64,000 bases of DNA from JANLTX01 sp049840835 (GTDB lineage Bacteria; Armatimonadota; Armatimonadia; Armatimonadales; Armatimonadaceae). Positions 18,196 to 27,668 of this stretch are shown piece after piece (position 1 is the stretch's first letter; every line of letters begins with the position of its first letter). The translations under genes and the position numbers were made by a program. Where the stretch lies: contig JASGJG010000033.1 in the NCBI GenBank assembly GCA_049840835.1, positions 12,595 to 76,594 of the forward strand, given 5' to 3'. Below the pieces are notes generated by a model. It saw only the letters and a list, made by a program, of their open reading frames with translations, did not search any database and was not told the origin of the DNA.

Positions 18196-19022
18196 AGCTC
18201 TTAGTCATCACCGAAGCGCCACAGGCCCTTACGTTCGCACAGCAATGGGCAGCGACTACAGGCGGCTCCTATGTCACCGTTTCCGCCGAGAACGTGAGCG
18301 CCGAAGCGCTGGTAGCAGCTATGCAGGAGAACGGGTGTGATAGCCTGGCAGGCGTGTCGTCGTCGCTGGGACGAGATGTGCTGGCGCGGGCGGCGGCGCT
18401 ACTCGGCCTGCCCATGCTCTCGGACGTACTGAAGGTAGAGAACGACGGTGGACGCCTGACCCTGACGCGCCCCATGTACGCAGGCAACGTGCTGGCAAAG
18501 GTCCGCACGACGGGCGATAAAGGTGTCTACTCGGTACGTGCAGCAGCGTTCGAAGCGCCTGCCGCAGAAGATGCCCGGTCCATCACTTTACCCAGCATGC
18601 CAGAGGCACACAGTGCCACGGTCCTCTCCCTGGATGCACCAGAGCAGGCACGCCCCGATCTCACGCAGGCGCGGGTAGTAGTTTCCGGGGGTCGCCCCAC
18701 GCGCGATGCCGAGACGTTCGAGAAACTTATCGGTGGTCTGGCCGACAAGCTGGGTGGAGCCGTAGGTGCTACCCGTGCCGCCGTGGACTCCGGCATTGCA
18801 CCCAACGAACTACAGGTCGGGCAGACGGGTAAAGTCGTCGCGCCGGACCTGTATATTGCGGCGGGAATCTCGGGGAGCATTCAGCATCTCGCAGGGATGA
18901 AAGACTCCAAGGTTATCGTGGCTATCAACACCGACCCGGATGCGCCTATCTTCGAGGTAGCGGACTACGGATTAGTAGCCGATATCCACACTGCCATTCC
19001 GGAGCTTATCCAGAAGCTGTAA
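18192..19022 (+). CDS. etfA: Electron transfer flavoprotein alpha subunit
   Basis: 276 residues, on the short side for EtfA (usually about 310) because domain I is compact. The C-terminal FAD-binding domain is complete: GATRAAVDSGIAPNELQVGQTGK, LYIAAGISGSIQHLAGM and VAINTDPDAPIFEVADYG. It acts with EtfB and passes electrons to the membrane Fe-S oxidoreductase encoded 6 nt downstream. Confidence 0.95.
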   Translation: MKLLVITEAPQALTFAQQWAATTGGSYVTVSAENVSAEALVAAMQENGCDSLAGVSSSLGRDVLARAAALLGLPMLSDVLKVENDGGRLTLTRPMYAGNVLAKVRTTGDKGVYSVRAAAFEAPAAEDARSITLPSMPEAHSATVLSLDAPEQARPDLTQARVVVSGGRPTRDAETFEKLIGGLADKLGGAVGATRAAVDSGIAPNELQVGQTGKVVAPDLYIAAGISGSIQHLAGMKDSKVIVAINTDPDAPIFEVADYGLVADIHTAIPELIQKL

Positions 19023-19028
19023 AGAAAA

Positions 19029-21182
19029 ATGCCCACGCGCAAGATTCTTCTGCATATCACCACCGGTCAGCAGTGGCTGTTCTATAGCCTTGCTGTGTTG
19101 ACCCTGGTGGTTTGCGCCTGGGGAATTTTCCGCAATCTTAAAGTCTGGCGCGGAGGCAAGCCTCTCCCCCCAGTTACGGATTGGCCCGCGCATATCAAAA
19201 ACATGCTGGCGCAGGTGTTTCTCCAGCGCAAAGTCCGCCGCCGAAAGCTGGCGGGTGGCATGCACGTGCTTATCTTCTACGGGTTCACGGCGCTGTTTAT
19301 CGGCACGTGTATCGTGGCAGTAGAGCACTACGGCGCGTATTTCTTCGGCGAGCACTGGTTCTACCGAGGGCTTTTCTACTTAGTAGTCAAGGCCGCGCTG
19401 GATATCTTCGGGCTGGGACTGCTCATCGCTCTGACCGTGATGCTTGGGCGCCGCGCCTTCGCTCGTCCGAAAAGCATGGGGCACACGCCCTATGACACCT
19501 GGTTCCTGATTCTCTGCTGGATCGCGACAGTCACCGGGTTTCTGCTAGAAGGTGCGGGCATCGCCGCAGACCCGGCACGATTGGCGTTTGCTCGGTTCAC
19601 CCCGGTAGGTCTGGGCGTCTCGCAGGGATTCGTTGGCCTTGGCGTCAGCACCTATACCACCGTCTGGTGGGTGCATATCGTCCTGGTGCTGGGCGTGATT
19701 GCCGCACTTCCTTTTGGCAAGCGCTACCATCTGTTCCTCATCCCTGCCTCGGTTACTCTGGAACCCAGTCGCCCTATGGGAGCTCTGGAGCCAATTTCCC
19801 TGGAGGCTGTCGAAGCCACCGGAAAGATCGGCCTAGCGGATACCGGCGAGCTAGATTTCTGGAGTCGCCTGAGCCTGGATGCGTGCATGGAGTGCGGACG
19901 CTGCACCGATGCCTGCCCCGCGCAGGCTGTAGGCAAAGAGCTGAATCCCAAAGCCATCGTGCTGGATATCCGTAAGAATCTAGCGGAGGGCAAGGAAGCG
20001 GTCCCACTGGACTTCCTCTCGGATGAGTCCATCTGGGCCTGTACTAACTGCCATGCCTGCGTGAAAGAGTGCCCAGCGCATATCCGCCACGTCGATTTAA
20101 TCGACGGCGTACGGCGGCACCGAGTCGCCGAAGGTCGCCTGGCAGGTTCTGGGGCCACAGCGCTACGGCAGATGGGAAGTCGCCAGAACCCCTGGGGCCT
20201 GCCCAACTCTCAGCGTATGGATTGGACCAAGAGCCTGGACTTCGAGGTACCCAAGGCCAGCGCCGAAGATGAGCGTGAGGTTCTGTTCTGGGTGGGCTGC
20301 TCCGGCGCGTTCGAGCCCAAAGCACAGAAAACCGTACAGGCGATTGCGCAGCTTCTTCAGGCCGCAGATGTGAAGTTCACCGTGCTGGGACCGAAGGAGC
20401 GCTGCACTGGTGATTCCGCGCGCCGCCTGGGTGATGAGTTCCTCTTCCAGCAGCTAGCCGAGGAGAACGTGAACACGCTGAACGGTATCGGGGCGAAGCG
20501 CATTGTGACCCAGTGCCCCCACTGCCTGCACACGCTGAAAAACGAGTACGGGCAGTTCGGCGGTGATTACGAAGTGCTGCACCATACCCAGCTACTGACC
20601 GAGCTAGTGGAAGCCGGACGACTGAAGCTGGATCCGCAGGCGGAAACGTCTGTGGTCTACCACGACCCGTGCTTCTTAGCCCGCGTGAATAAAGAGTCCG
20701 AAGCGCCCCGCAAAGCCCTGAGTTCATCACTCCAGCTACCCATGGCCGAGCCGGAGCGCCACGGCGATAAGACCTTCTGCTGCGGCGCAGGTGGCGGGCG
20801 CATGTGGATGGAGGAGCCGCCGAACCAGCGTCCAGGCACAGCCAGGGCAGAAGAGCTATTGGCAACTGGTGCAAAGACCGTGGCGGTCGGCTGCCCTTTC
20901 TGCAAAGTCATGGTGGGCGATTCGGTCAACGCGGTAGCACCGGAAAACACCCCAGAAGTCGTCGATGTCGCGGAGCTGATGCTGAGGGCATTACCAAAGC
21001 CCTCCCCTAGTGCTTCGCACCACCCCCTCCATGGCTCCGGCAGCGAAGCTGCGTTGGAAGGCCGCTCCGCGGCGGGAGAGGGTACAGCATCTAGTGCAGA
21101 TTCCCACCCCTCTCCCCCAAACGAAGTCGGGGAGGGGGTCGCGAGGAACGAGCGGGGGGAGGGTTCTAGAGAAAACTTATGA
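19029..21182 (+). CDS. Membrane Fe-S ETF:(mena)quinone oxidoreductase (HdrD/FadF-like)
   Basis: 717 residues. The N-terminal part has about five transmembrane helices in a NarI/HdrE-like cytochrome domain (residues about 15-235, with conserved membrane histidines). Two [4Fe-4S] motifs follow, CMECGRCTDACP at about 286 and CTNCHACVKECP at about 338. The C-terminal half carries cysteine-rich CCG-type motifs (CPHC, HDPC, CCGAGGG near 583, CPFC) as in HdrD. Proteins of this build, encoded beside etfAB, are known or proposed to pass electrons from reduced ETF to menaquinone, replacing the ETF-QO flavoprotein. The last roughly 55 residues (KPSPSASHHPLH... onward) are encoded by a REP-like repeat read in frame and are probably not functional. 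The stop overlaps the next ATG. Confidence 0.88.
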   Translation: MPTRKILLHITTGQQWLFYSLAVLTLVVCAWGIFRNLKVWRGGKPLPPVTDWPAHIKNMLAQVFLQRKVRRRKLAGGMHVLIFYGFTALFIGTCIVAVEHYGAYFFGEHWFYRGLFYLVVKAALDIFGLGLLIALTVMLGRRAFARPKSMGHTPYDTWFLILCWIATVTGFLLEGAGIAADPARLAFARFTPVGLGVSQGFVGLGVSTYTTVWWVHIVLVLGVIAALPFGKRYHLFLIPASVTLEPSRPMGALEPISLEAVEATGKIGLADTGELDFWSRLSLDACMECGRCTDACPAQAVGKELNPKAIVLDIRKNLAEGKEAVPLDFLSDESIWACTNCHACVKECPAHIRHVDLIDGVRRHRVAEGRLAGSGATALRQMGSRQNPWGLPNSQRMDWTKSLDFEVPKASAEDEREVLFWVGCSGAFEPKAQKTVQAIAQLLQAADVKFTVLGPKERCTGDSARRLGDEFLFQQLAEENVNTLNGIGAKRIVTQCPHCLHTLKNEYGQFGGDYEVLHHTQLLTELVEAGRLKLDPQAETSVVYHDPCFLARVNKESEAPRKALSSSLQLPMAEPERHGDKTFCCGAGGGRMWMEEPPNQRPGTARAEELLATGAKTVAVGCPFCKVMVGDSVNAVAPENTPEVVDVAELMLRALPKPSPSASHHPLHGSGSEAALEGRSAAGEGTASSADSHPSPPNEVGEGVARNERGEGSRENL
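20999..21170. repeat. REP-like GC-rich palindromic element fused in frame
   Basis: About 170 bp with C-rich tracts on the left (CCCTCCCCTAGTGC, CACCCCTCTCCC) and complementary G-rich tracts on the right (GGGGAGGGGGTCGCGAGGAA, GGGGGGAGGG). It resembles the intergenic element at 22,859-22,966 in style. It lies inside the end of the oxidoreductase frame, lengthening that protein. Confidence 0.65.
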
Positions 21183-22855
21183 GTAAAGAGATACTAGCCG
21201 GAGGGGCGTTCGTGCTGTGCGATGCTACGCCGGCTGCTGTGTTTACCCCTGAAGCGTTTTCGTCTGAAGCGCGCATGATGGGCAAGGCGGCAGACGCCTT
21301 CCTGAAGACAGAAGTATTGCCACATGTGGAGCGCATTGAGAACCATGATTTAGACCTCATGGCTGAACTGATGCGTAAAGCAGGCGAAGCCGGTCTGCTG
21401 GGCGCCGAGATACCGGAAGCCTATGGGGGATTCGGGCTGGATATGCGCACGGGTGCACTGATTGCCGAGAAGATCAACTGGCAGCAATCGTTCGCCCTCT
21501 CCCATGAGGCACATACGGTTATCGCTACCCTACCTCTCCAGTTTTTTGGGAGCCATGCTCTCAAGAGCAAGTACCTGCCGAAGCTGGCCAGTGGTGAGTG
21601 GATTGGCTCATTTGGCCTGAGCGAAGCGGGGGCGGGTTCGGACGCCCTGGGTGCGCAGACAAAAGCCACTCTCTCCGAAGACGGGAAGAGCTGGGTTCTG
21701 AACGGCGGCAAGATGTGGATTACCAACACCGCTTTTGCTAGCCTGTTCACAGTATTCGCCAAGGTAGATGGCGACAAGTTTTCCGCCTTTATGGTGGAAG
21801 CGGGCACACCGGGCCTAACTTACGGTAAAGAAGAACACAAGCTGGGCATGAAGGGCACGTCTACCCGGCGCCTGATTCTAGAGAATGTGACCGTTCCCTA
21901 CGAGAACCTGGTGGGTGAGGTTGGCAAGGGGCACTATGCCGCGTTCTGCGCGCTGAACATGGGGCGCTTCAAGCTGGAGGCCGGGGCAGTTGGCGGTATC
22001 AAAGAGACCCTGGCGGTCTGCGCAGCCTACGCCAACCAGCGCAAGCAGTTCGGACGCACGCTGAGCAGTTTCGGCATGATTCAGGGCAAACTGGGCTCCA
22101 TGGCAGCCCGGCTCTTCGCGCTCGAATCCGCCGTGTATCGCCTGGCAGGCGAGCTGGACTCGGTGTTTGATGGCATTAACCCCACCGCCAATGATGCCTC
22201 CACGTACTACCATAAAGCGGGCGAAGAGTACGCGATTGAGTGCAGTGTGGTGAAGGTAATCGGGTCGGAGCTGTACTCCTGGGCCACGGATGAAGGCATC
22301 CAGATTCACGGCGGCTACGGCTACACCGAGGAGTTCCCGGTAGCGCGTGCCTGGCGAGACCAGCGTCTACTGCGTATCGGGGAGGGTGCGAACGAAATCG
22401 TCCGGCCTATCATCGTCAACACGCTGCTTCGTCGGCATAAGATGGGCCGCCTGAACCTGGACGACCAGCAGACCATCTGCGGCCTCAAGCGCGCCGGACT
22501 GGCCTTGCTGAAGCTGCTGGCTGACACCTTCGATAAGGGCCTGGGCGAGGAACAGGAAGCGCTGGGTGCAGTCTCGGACATCATCTGTGCCGCCTACTGC
22601 CTGGAGAGCGCGAAGATACGAGCGGGCAAGCTAACGGGCGCAGCCGCCGAGCTAGCGAACACCGCAGTCGCCCTCTACGAGCATGAGTCTCGCACGGCGT
22701 CAGTCGGGTTTGTGGAGATGGTTCTGAGCCGCTGCGGCACCAGCGATGACTCGTTGCGTGTCCTTGTAGCGCCCGACTCCACGGTAGATGCCATCGGGCT
22801 ACGCCGCACTCTGGCTGCCGCGGTCCTCCAAAACGAGAGGTATCCGTGGGGCTAA
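21179..22855 (+). CDS. Acyl-CoA dehydrogenase, long form
   Basis: 558 residues: a standard acyl-CoA dehydrogenase body of about 400 residues plus a C-terminal helical extension of about 150, the arrangement of long forms such as FadE of Bacillus. Landmarks: GAEIPEAYGGFGLD, FGLSEAGAGSDALGAQTKA (FAD site), KMWITNTAFASLFTVFAKV, LGMKGTSTRRLILENVTVP, IQIHGGYGYTEEFPVARAWRDQR and RIGEGANEI with the catalytic Glu region. It oxidises acyl-CoA to 2-enoyl-CoA, giving electrons to EtfAB encoded just upstream. ATGA overlap with the preceding gene. Confidence 0.93.
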   Translation: MSKEILAGGAFVLCDATPAAVFTPEAFSSEARMMGKAADAFLKTEVLPHVERIENHDLDLMAELMRKAGEAGLLGAEIPEAYGGFGLDMRTGALIAEKINWQQSFALSHEAHTVIATLPLQFFGSHALKSKYLPKLASGEWIGSFGLSEAGAGSDALGAQTKATLSEDGKSWVLNGGKMWITNTAFASLFTVFAKVDGDKFSAFMVEAGTPGLTYGKEEHKLGMKGTSTRRLILENVTVPYENLVGEVGKGHYAAFCALNMGRFKLEAGAVGGIKETLAVCAAYANQRKQFGRTLSSFGMIQGKLGSMAARLFALESAVYRLAGELDSVFDGINPTANDASTYYHKAGEEYAIECSVVKVIGSELYSWATDEGIQIHGGYGYTEEFPVARAWRDQRLLRIGEGANEIVRPIIVNTLLRRHKMGRLNLDDQQTICGLKRAGLALLKLLADTFDKGLGEEQEALGAVSDIICAAYCLESAKIRAGKLTGAAAELANTAVALYEHESRTASVGFVEMVLSRCGTSDDSLRVLVAPDSTVDAIGLRRTLAAAVLQNERYPWG

Positions 22856-22858
22856 CAG

Positions 22859-22966
22859 AATTACCTCTCCCCCTAACCCCCTCCCCTAAAGGGAAGGGGG
22901 AATCTATCAGCCCTGCGCCTTCCGAAAGCCCCTCTCTTTTAGGAGAGGGGTTGGGAAGAGGTAATC
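22859..22966. repeat. Nested palindromic REP-like element
   Basis: About 108 bp filling the gap between the two acyl-CoA dehydrogenase genes. The ends are inverted copies (ATTACCTCTCCC and GGGAAGAGGTAAT), and two inner hairpins are visible, one around CCCCTCCCC-TAAA-GGGAAGGGG and one around CCCCTCTC-TTTTA-GGAGAGGGG. No terminator-type T run follows. It is likely a dispersed non-coding repeat of the genome. Confidence 0.75.
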
Positions 22967-22973
22967 AGAGGTC

Positions 22974-24326
22974 ATGACCGGCGGTTCCTTCCTCCATGAC
23001 CAATTCCCTGCTCTACGCCCGCTGGATACCTTTGAGGCGCAGTGCTTAGAAGCGCTTACGGCGTTTTTAGACGGGGAGATACGCCCGGCGGTAGACCGAA
23101 TCGAGTCGTGTGAGGAGGGGCTTTCAGAAAAGCTTCTGCGCCATGCAGGAAAGCTAGGACTGCTGGGTGGTGCGATTCCGGAGAGCTACGGAGGCATCGG
23201 TCTTTCGCGTACGCTGATTGCCCGATTCAATGAAGAAGTGGCCCGCGCCTGCCCCAGTTTCGCGATTCCGCTGAATGTGCATAGTGGCGTGGCTACCCTT
23301 CCCCTGCTCTGGTTTGGGTCGGAGGAGCAGCAGTCGAAGTGGCTGCCGAAGCTGGCTACGGGAGAGATTATCGGCGCGTTTGCCCTCTCAGAACCGGGTG
23401 CGGGTTCAGATGCACTGGGGCTTTCCTGTCGTGCTACGAAGACAGAAAACGGCTGGAGCCTGAGTGGGCAGAAGCTCTGGATTACCAATGCGGGCTACGC
23501 AGACCTGTTCACGGTTTTTGCCAAGGTAGACGGCGAGCATCTGACAGCCTTCCTGGTAGAGCGTAACACACCCGGTATGACCATCGGGCGCGATGAGAAG
23601 AAGCTGGGCCTGAAAGGCTCCTCCACCGCTGCCCTATTCTTTGATAATGCTCCGCTCCCCGAAGACGCTATGCTCGGTGAAATCGGCAAAGGACATCGCG
23701 CGGCGTTGTTTCCGCTGAATGTCGGGCGGCTGAACATCGGTGCGGCGGCATTGGGTATGGCCCGCGAGGCACTGGCACTGGCCGAGTCTCATGCCAACAG
23801 TCGCCGCCAGTTCGGCCAGCCACTAGCTGGTTTCGAGCTCGTCGCCGACAAGCTAACCCGTATGTACACAAAAATAGCTCAGGCCGAAAATGTTGTCTAT
23901 CGTACAGCTGCGCTGTTGGATGGATATGTTCCCTCTGGCACCCCCATTACTGGGGGCGGGGGCATGGCGCCAGGCGAAGAGTTCGCTGTCGAGTGTGCGA
24001 TAGCGAAGGTGTATGCCACAGAGGTACTGGACTTTGTGGTAGATGAAGCCCTACAAATCCATGGAGGTGTGGGGTATTCAGAGGAGTTCCCTATCGCGCG
24101 GCTCTACCGCGATGCGCGTATCTTCCGTATCTTTGAGGGAACAAACGAGATAAACCGGCTGACCATTGCGGATCAGCTTCGTAAGCGGCTGGCTTCGGGG
24201 CGGATTGCGCCACTGGAGTCGGATCACCCATTGACAGCGTCACTTGCAGCGCTGGAGGAAAACCCGCAGAGTCAGCTTAAGGCGGCGGCTCTGGCAGATG
24301 CAGCGATTGATTACTTTGTGAAGTAG
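22974..24326 (+). CDS. Acyl-CoA dehydrogenase
   Basis: 450 residues, a second acyl-CoA dehydrogenase, clearly paralogous to the gene before it (GGAIPESYGGIGLS, FALSEPGAGSDALGLSCRA, KLWITNAGYADLFTVFAKV, LGLKGSSTAALFFDNAPLP, LQIHGGVGYSEEFPIARLYRDARIFRIFEGTNEI). The catalytic-base region FEGTNEI is intact. It lacks the long C-terminal extension. Probable substrates differ from the first paralogue in chain length or branching, but this cannot be read from sequence. Confidence 0.93.
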   Translation: MTGGSFLHDQFPALRPLDTFEAQCLEALTAFLDGEIRPAVDRIESCEEGLSEKLLRHAGKLGLLGGAIPESYGGIGLSRTLIARFNEEVARACPSFAIPLNVHSGVATLPLLWFGSEEQQSKWLPKLATGEIIGAFALSEPGAGSDALGLSCRATKTENGWSLSGQKLWITNAGYADLFTVFAKVDGEHLTAFLVERNTPGMTIGRDEKKLGLKGSSTAALFFDNAPLPEDAMLGEIGKGHRAALFPLNVGRLNIGAAALGMAREALALAESHANSRRQFGQPLAGFELVADKLTRMYTKIAQAENVVYRTAALLDGYVPSGTPITGGGGMAPGEEFAVECAIAKVYATEVLDFVVDEALQIHGGVGYSEEFPIARLYRDARIFRIFEGTNEINRLTIADQLRKRLASGRIAPLESDHPLTASLAALEENPQSQLKAAALADAAIDYFVK

Positions 24327-24337
24327 CGAGGACAGCG

Positions 24338-25696
24338 ATGAATCTAGCCGAGAAACTGAGTCGTTTTGCGGCAAACCTGACTTATGACGATCTGACACCG
24401 ACAGCGATACACGAGGCCAAACGTCGGCTTCTGGACTCGCTGGGATGCGCTATGGGTGCCATGCACTCCACACCAGCCACAGTGGCGCGGCAGCTGGCGT
24501 CCACGGCAACTGGGAATCCGGGGGCTATGGTGGTGGGGACCGGGCATCAGTCCAGTGCGGAGCTGGTGGCGTTCGCTAATGGAGTGCTGTTTCGGTACCT
24601 GGATTTCAACGATACGTATCTTTCCAAAGAGCCTGCGCATCCGTCGGACAACATAGCCGCTATATTGGCAGCGGCGCAGTTAGTGGGAGCGTCGGGCAAG
24701 GACATTATTCTGGCGACGGTGCTGGCGTATGAGATTCAGTGCCGACTGTGCGATGCCTATTCCATTCGGGCTATCGGGTGGGATCATGTGACCTATGGCT
24801 CGTTTTCCACGGCACTGGCGTGTGGCAAGCTGTTGGGCCTCACTGAGGCAGAGCTTACCCATGCACAGGGGCTGGCGGCCATTGCGCACAATGCGATGCG
24901 GCAGACACGGGTGGGCATGCTCTCCCACTGGAAGGGTTGTGCATTTGCGAATGCGAGCCGGAACGGGGTCTTTGCGGCGCAGTTGGCGAAGCTTGGCATG
25001 ACTGGCCCGGCTCCTATCTTCGAAGGCGAGATGGGTTTCTTCAACGAGGTAGCGCGCGGCACGTTTGACATCGAAACGCTGGGTCCACCGTTTATGATCG
25101 ATGCCACCTATATCAAGTTCTGGCCCGCCGAGTACCACAGCCAAAGCGCTATAGATGCTGCGCTTCAACTCAGAGATAAGGTTGGTGACTGGCGCAGAGT
25201 AAAGAGCATCCAGATTGCGACGTTCAATGCCGCCGTGGAGATTATTGGGGGCGAGCCGGAGAAGTGGCGCCCGACGACTAGAGAGACAGCGGATCATTCT
25301 CTGCCCTACTGTGTTGCTGTGGCGTTGATAGATGGGGATGTGACCCTGGACTCGTTCGATGCCGCGCATCTAGGCAATGAGGCACTGATGGACTTCATTC
25401 AGAAGATCACGGTCGTGGGCGATGCGGAGCTGAATAAGCGCTACCCGGAAGGCATTCCGAACCGCCTGACGGTGACCATGGACGATGGCACGGAGCATGT
25501 GTGTGAAGTCACGTTCCCCCGTGGGCATGCCCGCAACCCCATGACCGACGCCGAAGTGGAGAAGAAATTCCGGTCTATGGCGGAGGCGCTTCTGCCAGAA
25601 GCGAAGGTAGCCGAGGCGATTTCCCGGTGCTTCGCACTGGAAAATGAGCCGAATGCAGATGCCCTGCTGGCGCTGTTCTCTGAGGCAGCAGGGTGA
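24338..25696 (+). CDS. prpD: MmgE/PrpD family 2-methylcitrate dehydratase-like
   Basis: 452 residues of the MmgE/PrpD fold: KRRLLDSLGCAMGAM at the start, FANGVLFRYLDFNDTYLSKEPAHPSDNIAAILAAAQ, YEIQCRLCDAYSIRAIGWDHVTYG, IEGEMGFFNEVARG-like (here FEGEMGFFNEVARGTFD), IKFWPAEYHSQSAIDAAL and RETADHSLPYCVAVAL. Known family members dehydrate 2-methylcitrate to 2-methylaconitate in the methylcitrate cycle. The adjacent prpB and prpC homologues support that role here. It starts 12 nt after the dehydrogenase and overlaps prpB by 4 nt. Confidence 0.9.
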   Translation: MNLAEKLSRFAANLTYDDLTPTAIHEAKRRLLDSLGCAMGAMHSTPATVARQLASTATGNPGAMVVGTGHQSSAELVAFANGVLFRYLDFNDTYLSKEPAHPSDNIAAILAAAQLVGASGKDIILATVLAYEIQCRLCDAYSIRAIGWDHVTYGSFSTALACGKLLGLTEAELTHAQGLAAIAHNAMRQTRVGMLSHWKGCAFANASRNGVFAAQLAKLGMTGPAPIFEGEMGFFNEVARGTFDIETLGPPFMIDATYIKFWPAEYHSQSAIDAALQLRDKVGDWRRVKSIQIATFNAAVEIIGGEPEKWRPTTRETADHSLPYCVAVALIDGDVTLDSFDAAHLGNEALMDFIQKITVVGDAELNKRYPEGIPNRLTVTMDDGTEHVCEVTFPRGHARNPMTDAEVEKKFRSMAEALLPEAKVAEAISRCFALENEPNADALLALFSEAAG

Positions 25697-26601
25697 GTCA
25701 TAGTCCGGGGGCACGCTTCCGGGCGCTGCTGGCGGAGGGCCAGATGGTGCTGCCCGGCGTGTTCAATGCGATTACGGCATTGCAGGCACGGGCGTGCGGG
25801 CATTCCGGGCTCTACCTCTCCGGGGCGGGGGTGACCAATGCACTGACCGGCTACCCGGATATCGCTCTGCTCACCCTGACCGAGTTCGCTCAGCAGGCGC
25901 GCTATGTGTGCCGCGCGGTGCCGGATACGCCGGTAATCGCCGATGCCGACACCGGACACGGTGAAGCACTGAACGTGATGCGAACGGTCGAAGAGTTCGA
26001 GCATGCCGGGCTGGCAGGGCTGCACCTAGAGGACCAGCTCGCCCCCAAACGCTGTGGACATCTGGATGGCAAACAGCTTATTGAGCCGGAAGCTATGGTG
26101 GCAAAGCTTCGGGCAGCGGTAACAGCCCGCTCCCACCCAGATTTCTTCTTAATAGCTCGCACAGACGCACGTGGAGTGATAGGGCTAGACGATGCCATTG
26201 CGCGGGGCAAGCTTTACAGAGATGCCGGAGCAGATGCCCTATTTCCAGAGGGATTGCAGAGCGCCGAAGAGTTTGCGGCATTCGCGAAAGCCATCCCCGA
26301 CATTCCGCTGCTGGCGAACATGACCGAGTTCGGCAAGACTCCCCTGCTAAATGCTACAGAGTTCAGCCAGCTCGGTTACCAGATAGTTATCTTCCCCATG
26401 ACCGCGTTTCGGGCCATGCTGCACACGGCCCGGTCGGTCTACTCTGATTTGCACGCGCACGGCACCCAGCGAGAGTGGCTGGAGCGTATGCAGACCCGCG
26501 CTGAGCTCTATGAGCTGATTGACTACGAAAACTACACACGGCTTGACAGTGAGGTTAGCCAATGGACACCACCGAATACAAACCCGGCCTCGAAGGAGTA
26601 G
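25693..26601 (+). CDS. prpB: 2-methylisocitrate lyase
   Basis: 302 residues with a GTG start overlapping the PrpD stop. PEP mutase/isocitrate lyase superfamily: SGAGVTNALTGYPDIALLT, VIADADTGHGEALNVMRTV, HLEDQLAPKRCGHLDGK (active-site KRCGH), LIARTDARGVIGLDDAI and TEFGKTPLLNATEFSQLGYQIVIFP. Known reaction: 2-methylisocitrate to pyruvate and succinate. Its last 40 nt overlap the prpC start, so the exact C-terminus is uncertain. Confidence 0.93.
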   Translation: MSHSPGARFRALLAEGQMVLPGVFNAITALQARACGHSGLYLSGAGVTNALTGYPDIALLTLTEFAQQARYVCRAVPDTPVIADADTGHGEALNVMRTVEEFEHAGLAGLHLEDQLAPKRCGHLDGKQLIEPEAMVAKLRAAVTARSHPDFFLIARTDARGVIGLDDAIARGKLYRDAGADALFPEGLQSAEEFAAFAKAIPDIPLLANMTEFGKTPLLNATEFSQLGYQIVIFPMTAFRAMLHTARSVYSDLHAHGTQREWLERMQTRAELYELIDYENYTRLDSEVSQWTPPNTNPASKE

Positions 26602-27668
26602 TCGCCGGAATCTCGTCTATCTCCATGGTAGATGCCGACGCGAACCAGCTGCTCTATCGTGGTTATGACATTCATGACCTGGTAGAGAACTGTGACTTTG
26701 AAGAAGTCGCGTATCTACTCCTCTATGAGAAGTTACCGAGCGAAAGCGAGTACGCCGCGTTTCGGGAGCGATTGGGAACGGACCGGGAAATTCCCGAGCC
26801 GGTTCAGGTACTGTTAGCGACTCTGCCCCCTGAGACCCACCCTATGGACCGGCTCCAGGCAGGGACAGCGGCACTGGCGGCGTTTCTGCCTAGAAGCATG
26901 CCGCCCGTGCGAATCGCGGAGCGGCTGCTGGCTAAACTTCCCACATTGGTCTGCCAGGACTGGCGGCTATCGCAGGGTGAGACGCCGATAGCGCCGGAGT
27001 CTGGTGATAGCCACAGCGCGAATGTCTTTCGGCAGCTTACGTGTACTGTGCCGGATGCAAAGACTCTGCGGGTCTTCGATGCGATTCAGATTCTCTATGC
27101 GGAGCATGGGTTCAATGCGAGCACATTTGCTGCTCGGGTAACCGTTTCTACGCTGGCCGAGTTGAACAACGGCATTGTGAGCGCTATCGGGACTCTAAAA
27201 GGCTCGCTACATGGTGGGGCCAACGAGGCGGCTATGGAGATGCTGCTAGAGATTGATTATCCGGAGCGAGTAGGGAGCTGGGTGCATGAGGCCCTGGCGC
27301 AAAAGAAGAAAATCATGGGGTTCGGGCATCGAGAGTATAAGAAGGGCGATACTCGCGCGAAGATTGTGAAGGCGCTGCTGCCAACTCTGGGCGGTGAGTC
27401 GCGCTGGCAGGAGCTATCAGACCGGGTCGAGAGCGAGATGTTTACCGCCAAAGGGCTCTATCCGAACCTGGACTTCCCTGTGGCGAGTGCTTACTACCGT
27501 ATGGGCCTACCCATTCCCCTCTACACGCCGCTTTTTGTGCTGAGCCGGGTGACCGGGTGGTCGGCACATATTCTGGAACAGCTCGCAAATAATCGGCTCA
27601 TTCGGCCACAACACGTGTACAATGGAGCCAGGGACCGGCGCGTCGTTCCCAGAGAGAGGCGCGAATGA
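26562..27668 (+). CDS. prpC: 2-methylcitrate/citrate synthase
   Basis: 368 residues, the short bacterial type II-like citrate synthase typical of PrpC. Motifs: GISSISMVDADANQLLYRGYDIHDL, GSLHGGANEAAMEMLLEI (His), MGFGHREYKKGDTRAKIVKALL (His) and NLDFPVASAYYRMGLPI (Asp region). In the prpD-prpB-prpC context, condensation of propionyl-CoA with oxaloacetate is the most likely activity, although such enzymes also accept acetyl-CoA. The start lies inside the end of prpB, and the stop overlaps the next ATG. Confidence 0.9.
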   Translation: MDTTEYKPGLEGVVAGISSISMVDADANQLLYRGYDIHDLVENCDFEEVAYLLLYEKLPSESEYAAFRERLGTDREIPEPVQVLLATLPPETHPMDRLQAGTAALAAFLPRSMPPVRIAERLLAKLPTLVCQDWRLSQGETPIAPESGDSHSANVFRQLTCTVPDAKTLRVFDAIQILYAEHGFNASTFAARVTVSTLAELNNGIVSAIGTLKGSLHGGANEAAMEMLLEIDYPERVGSWVHEALAQKKKIMGFGHREYKKGDTRAKIVKALLPTLGGESRWQELSDRVESEMFTAKGLYPNLDFPVASAYYRMGLPIPLYTPLFVLSRVTGWSAHILEQLANNRLIRPQHVYNGARDRRVVPRERRE

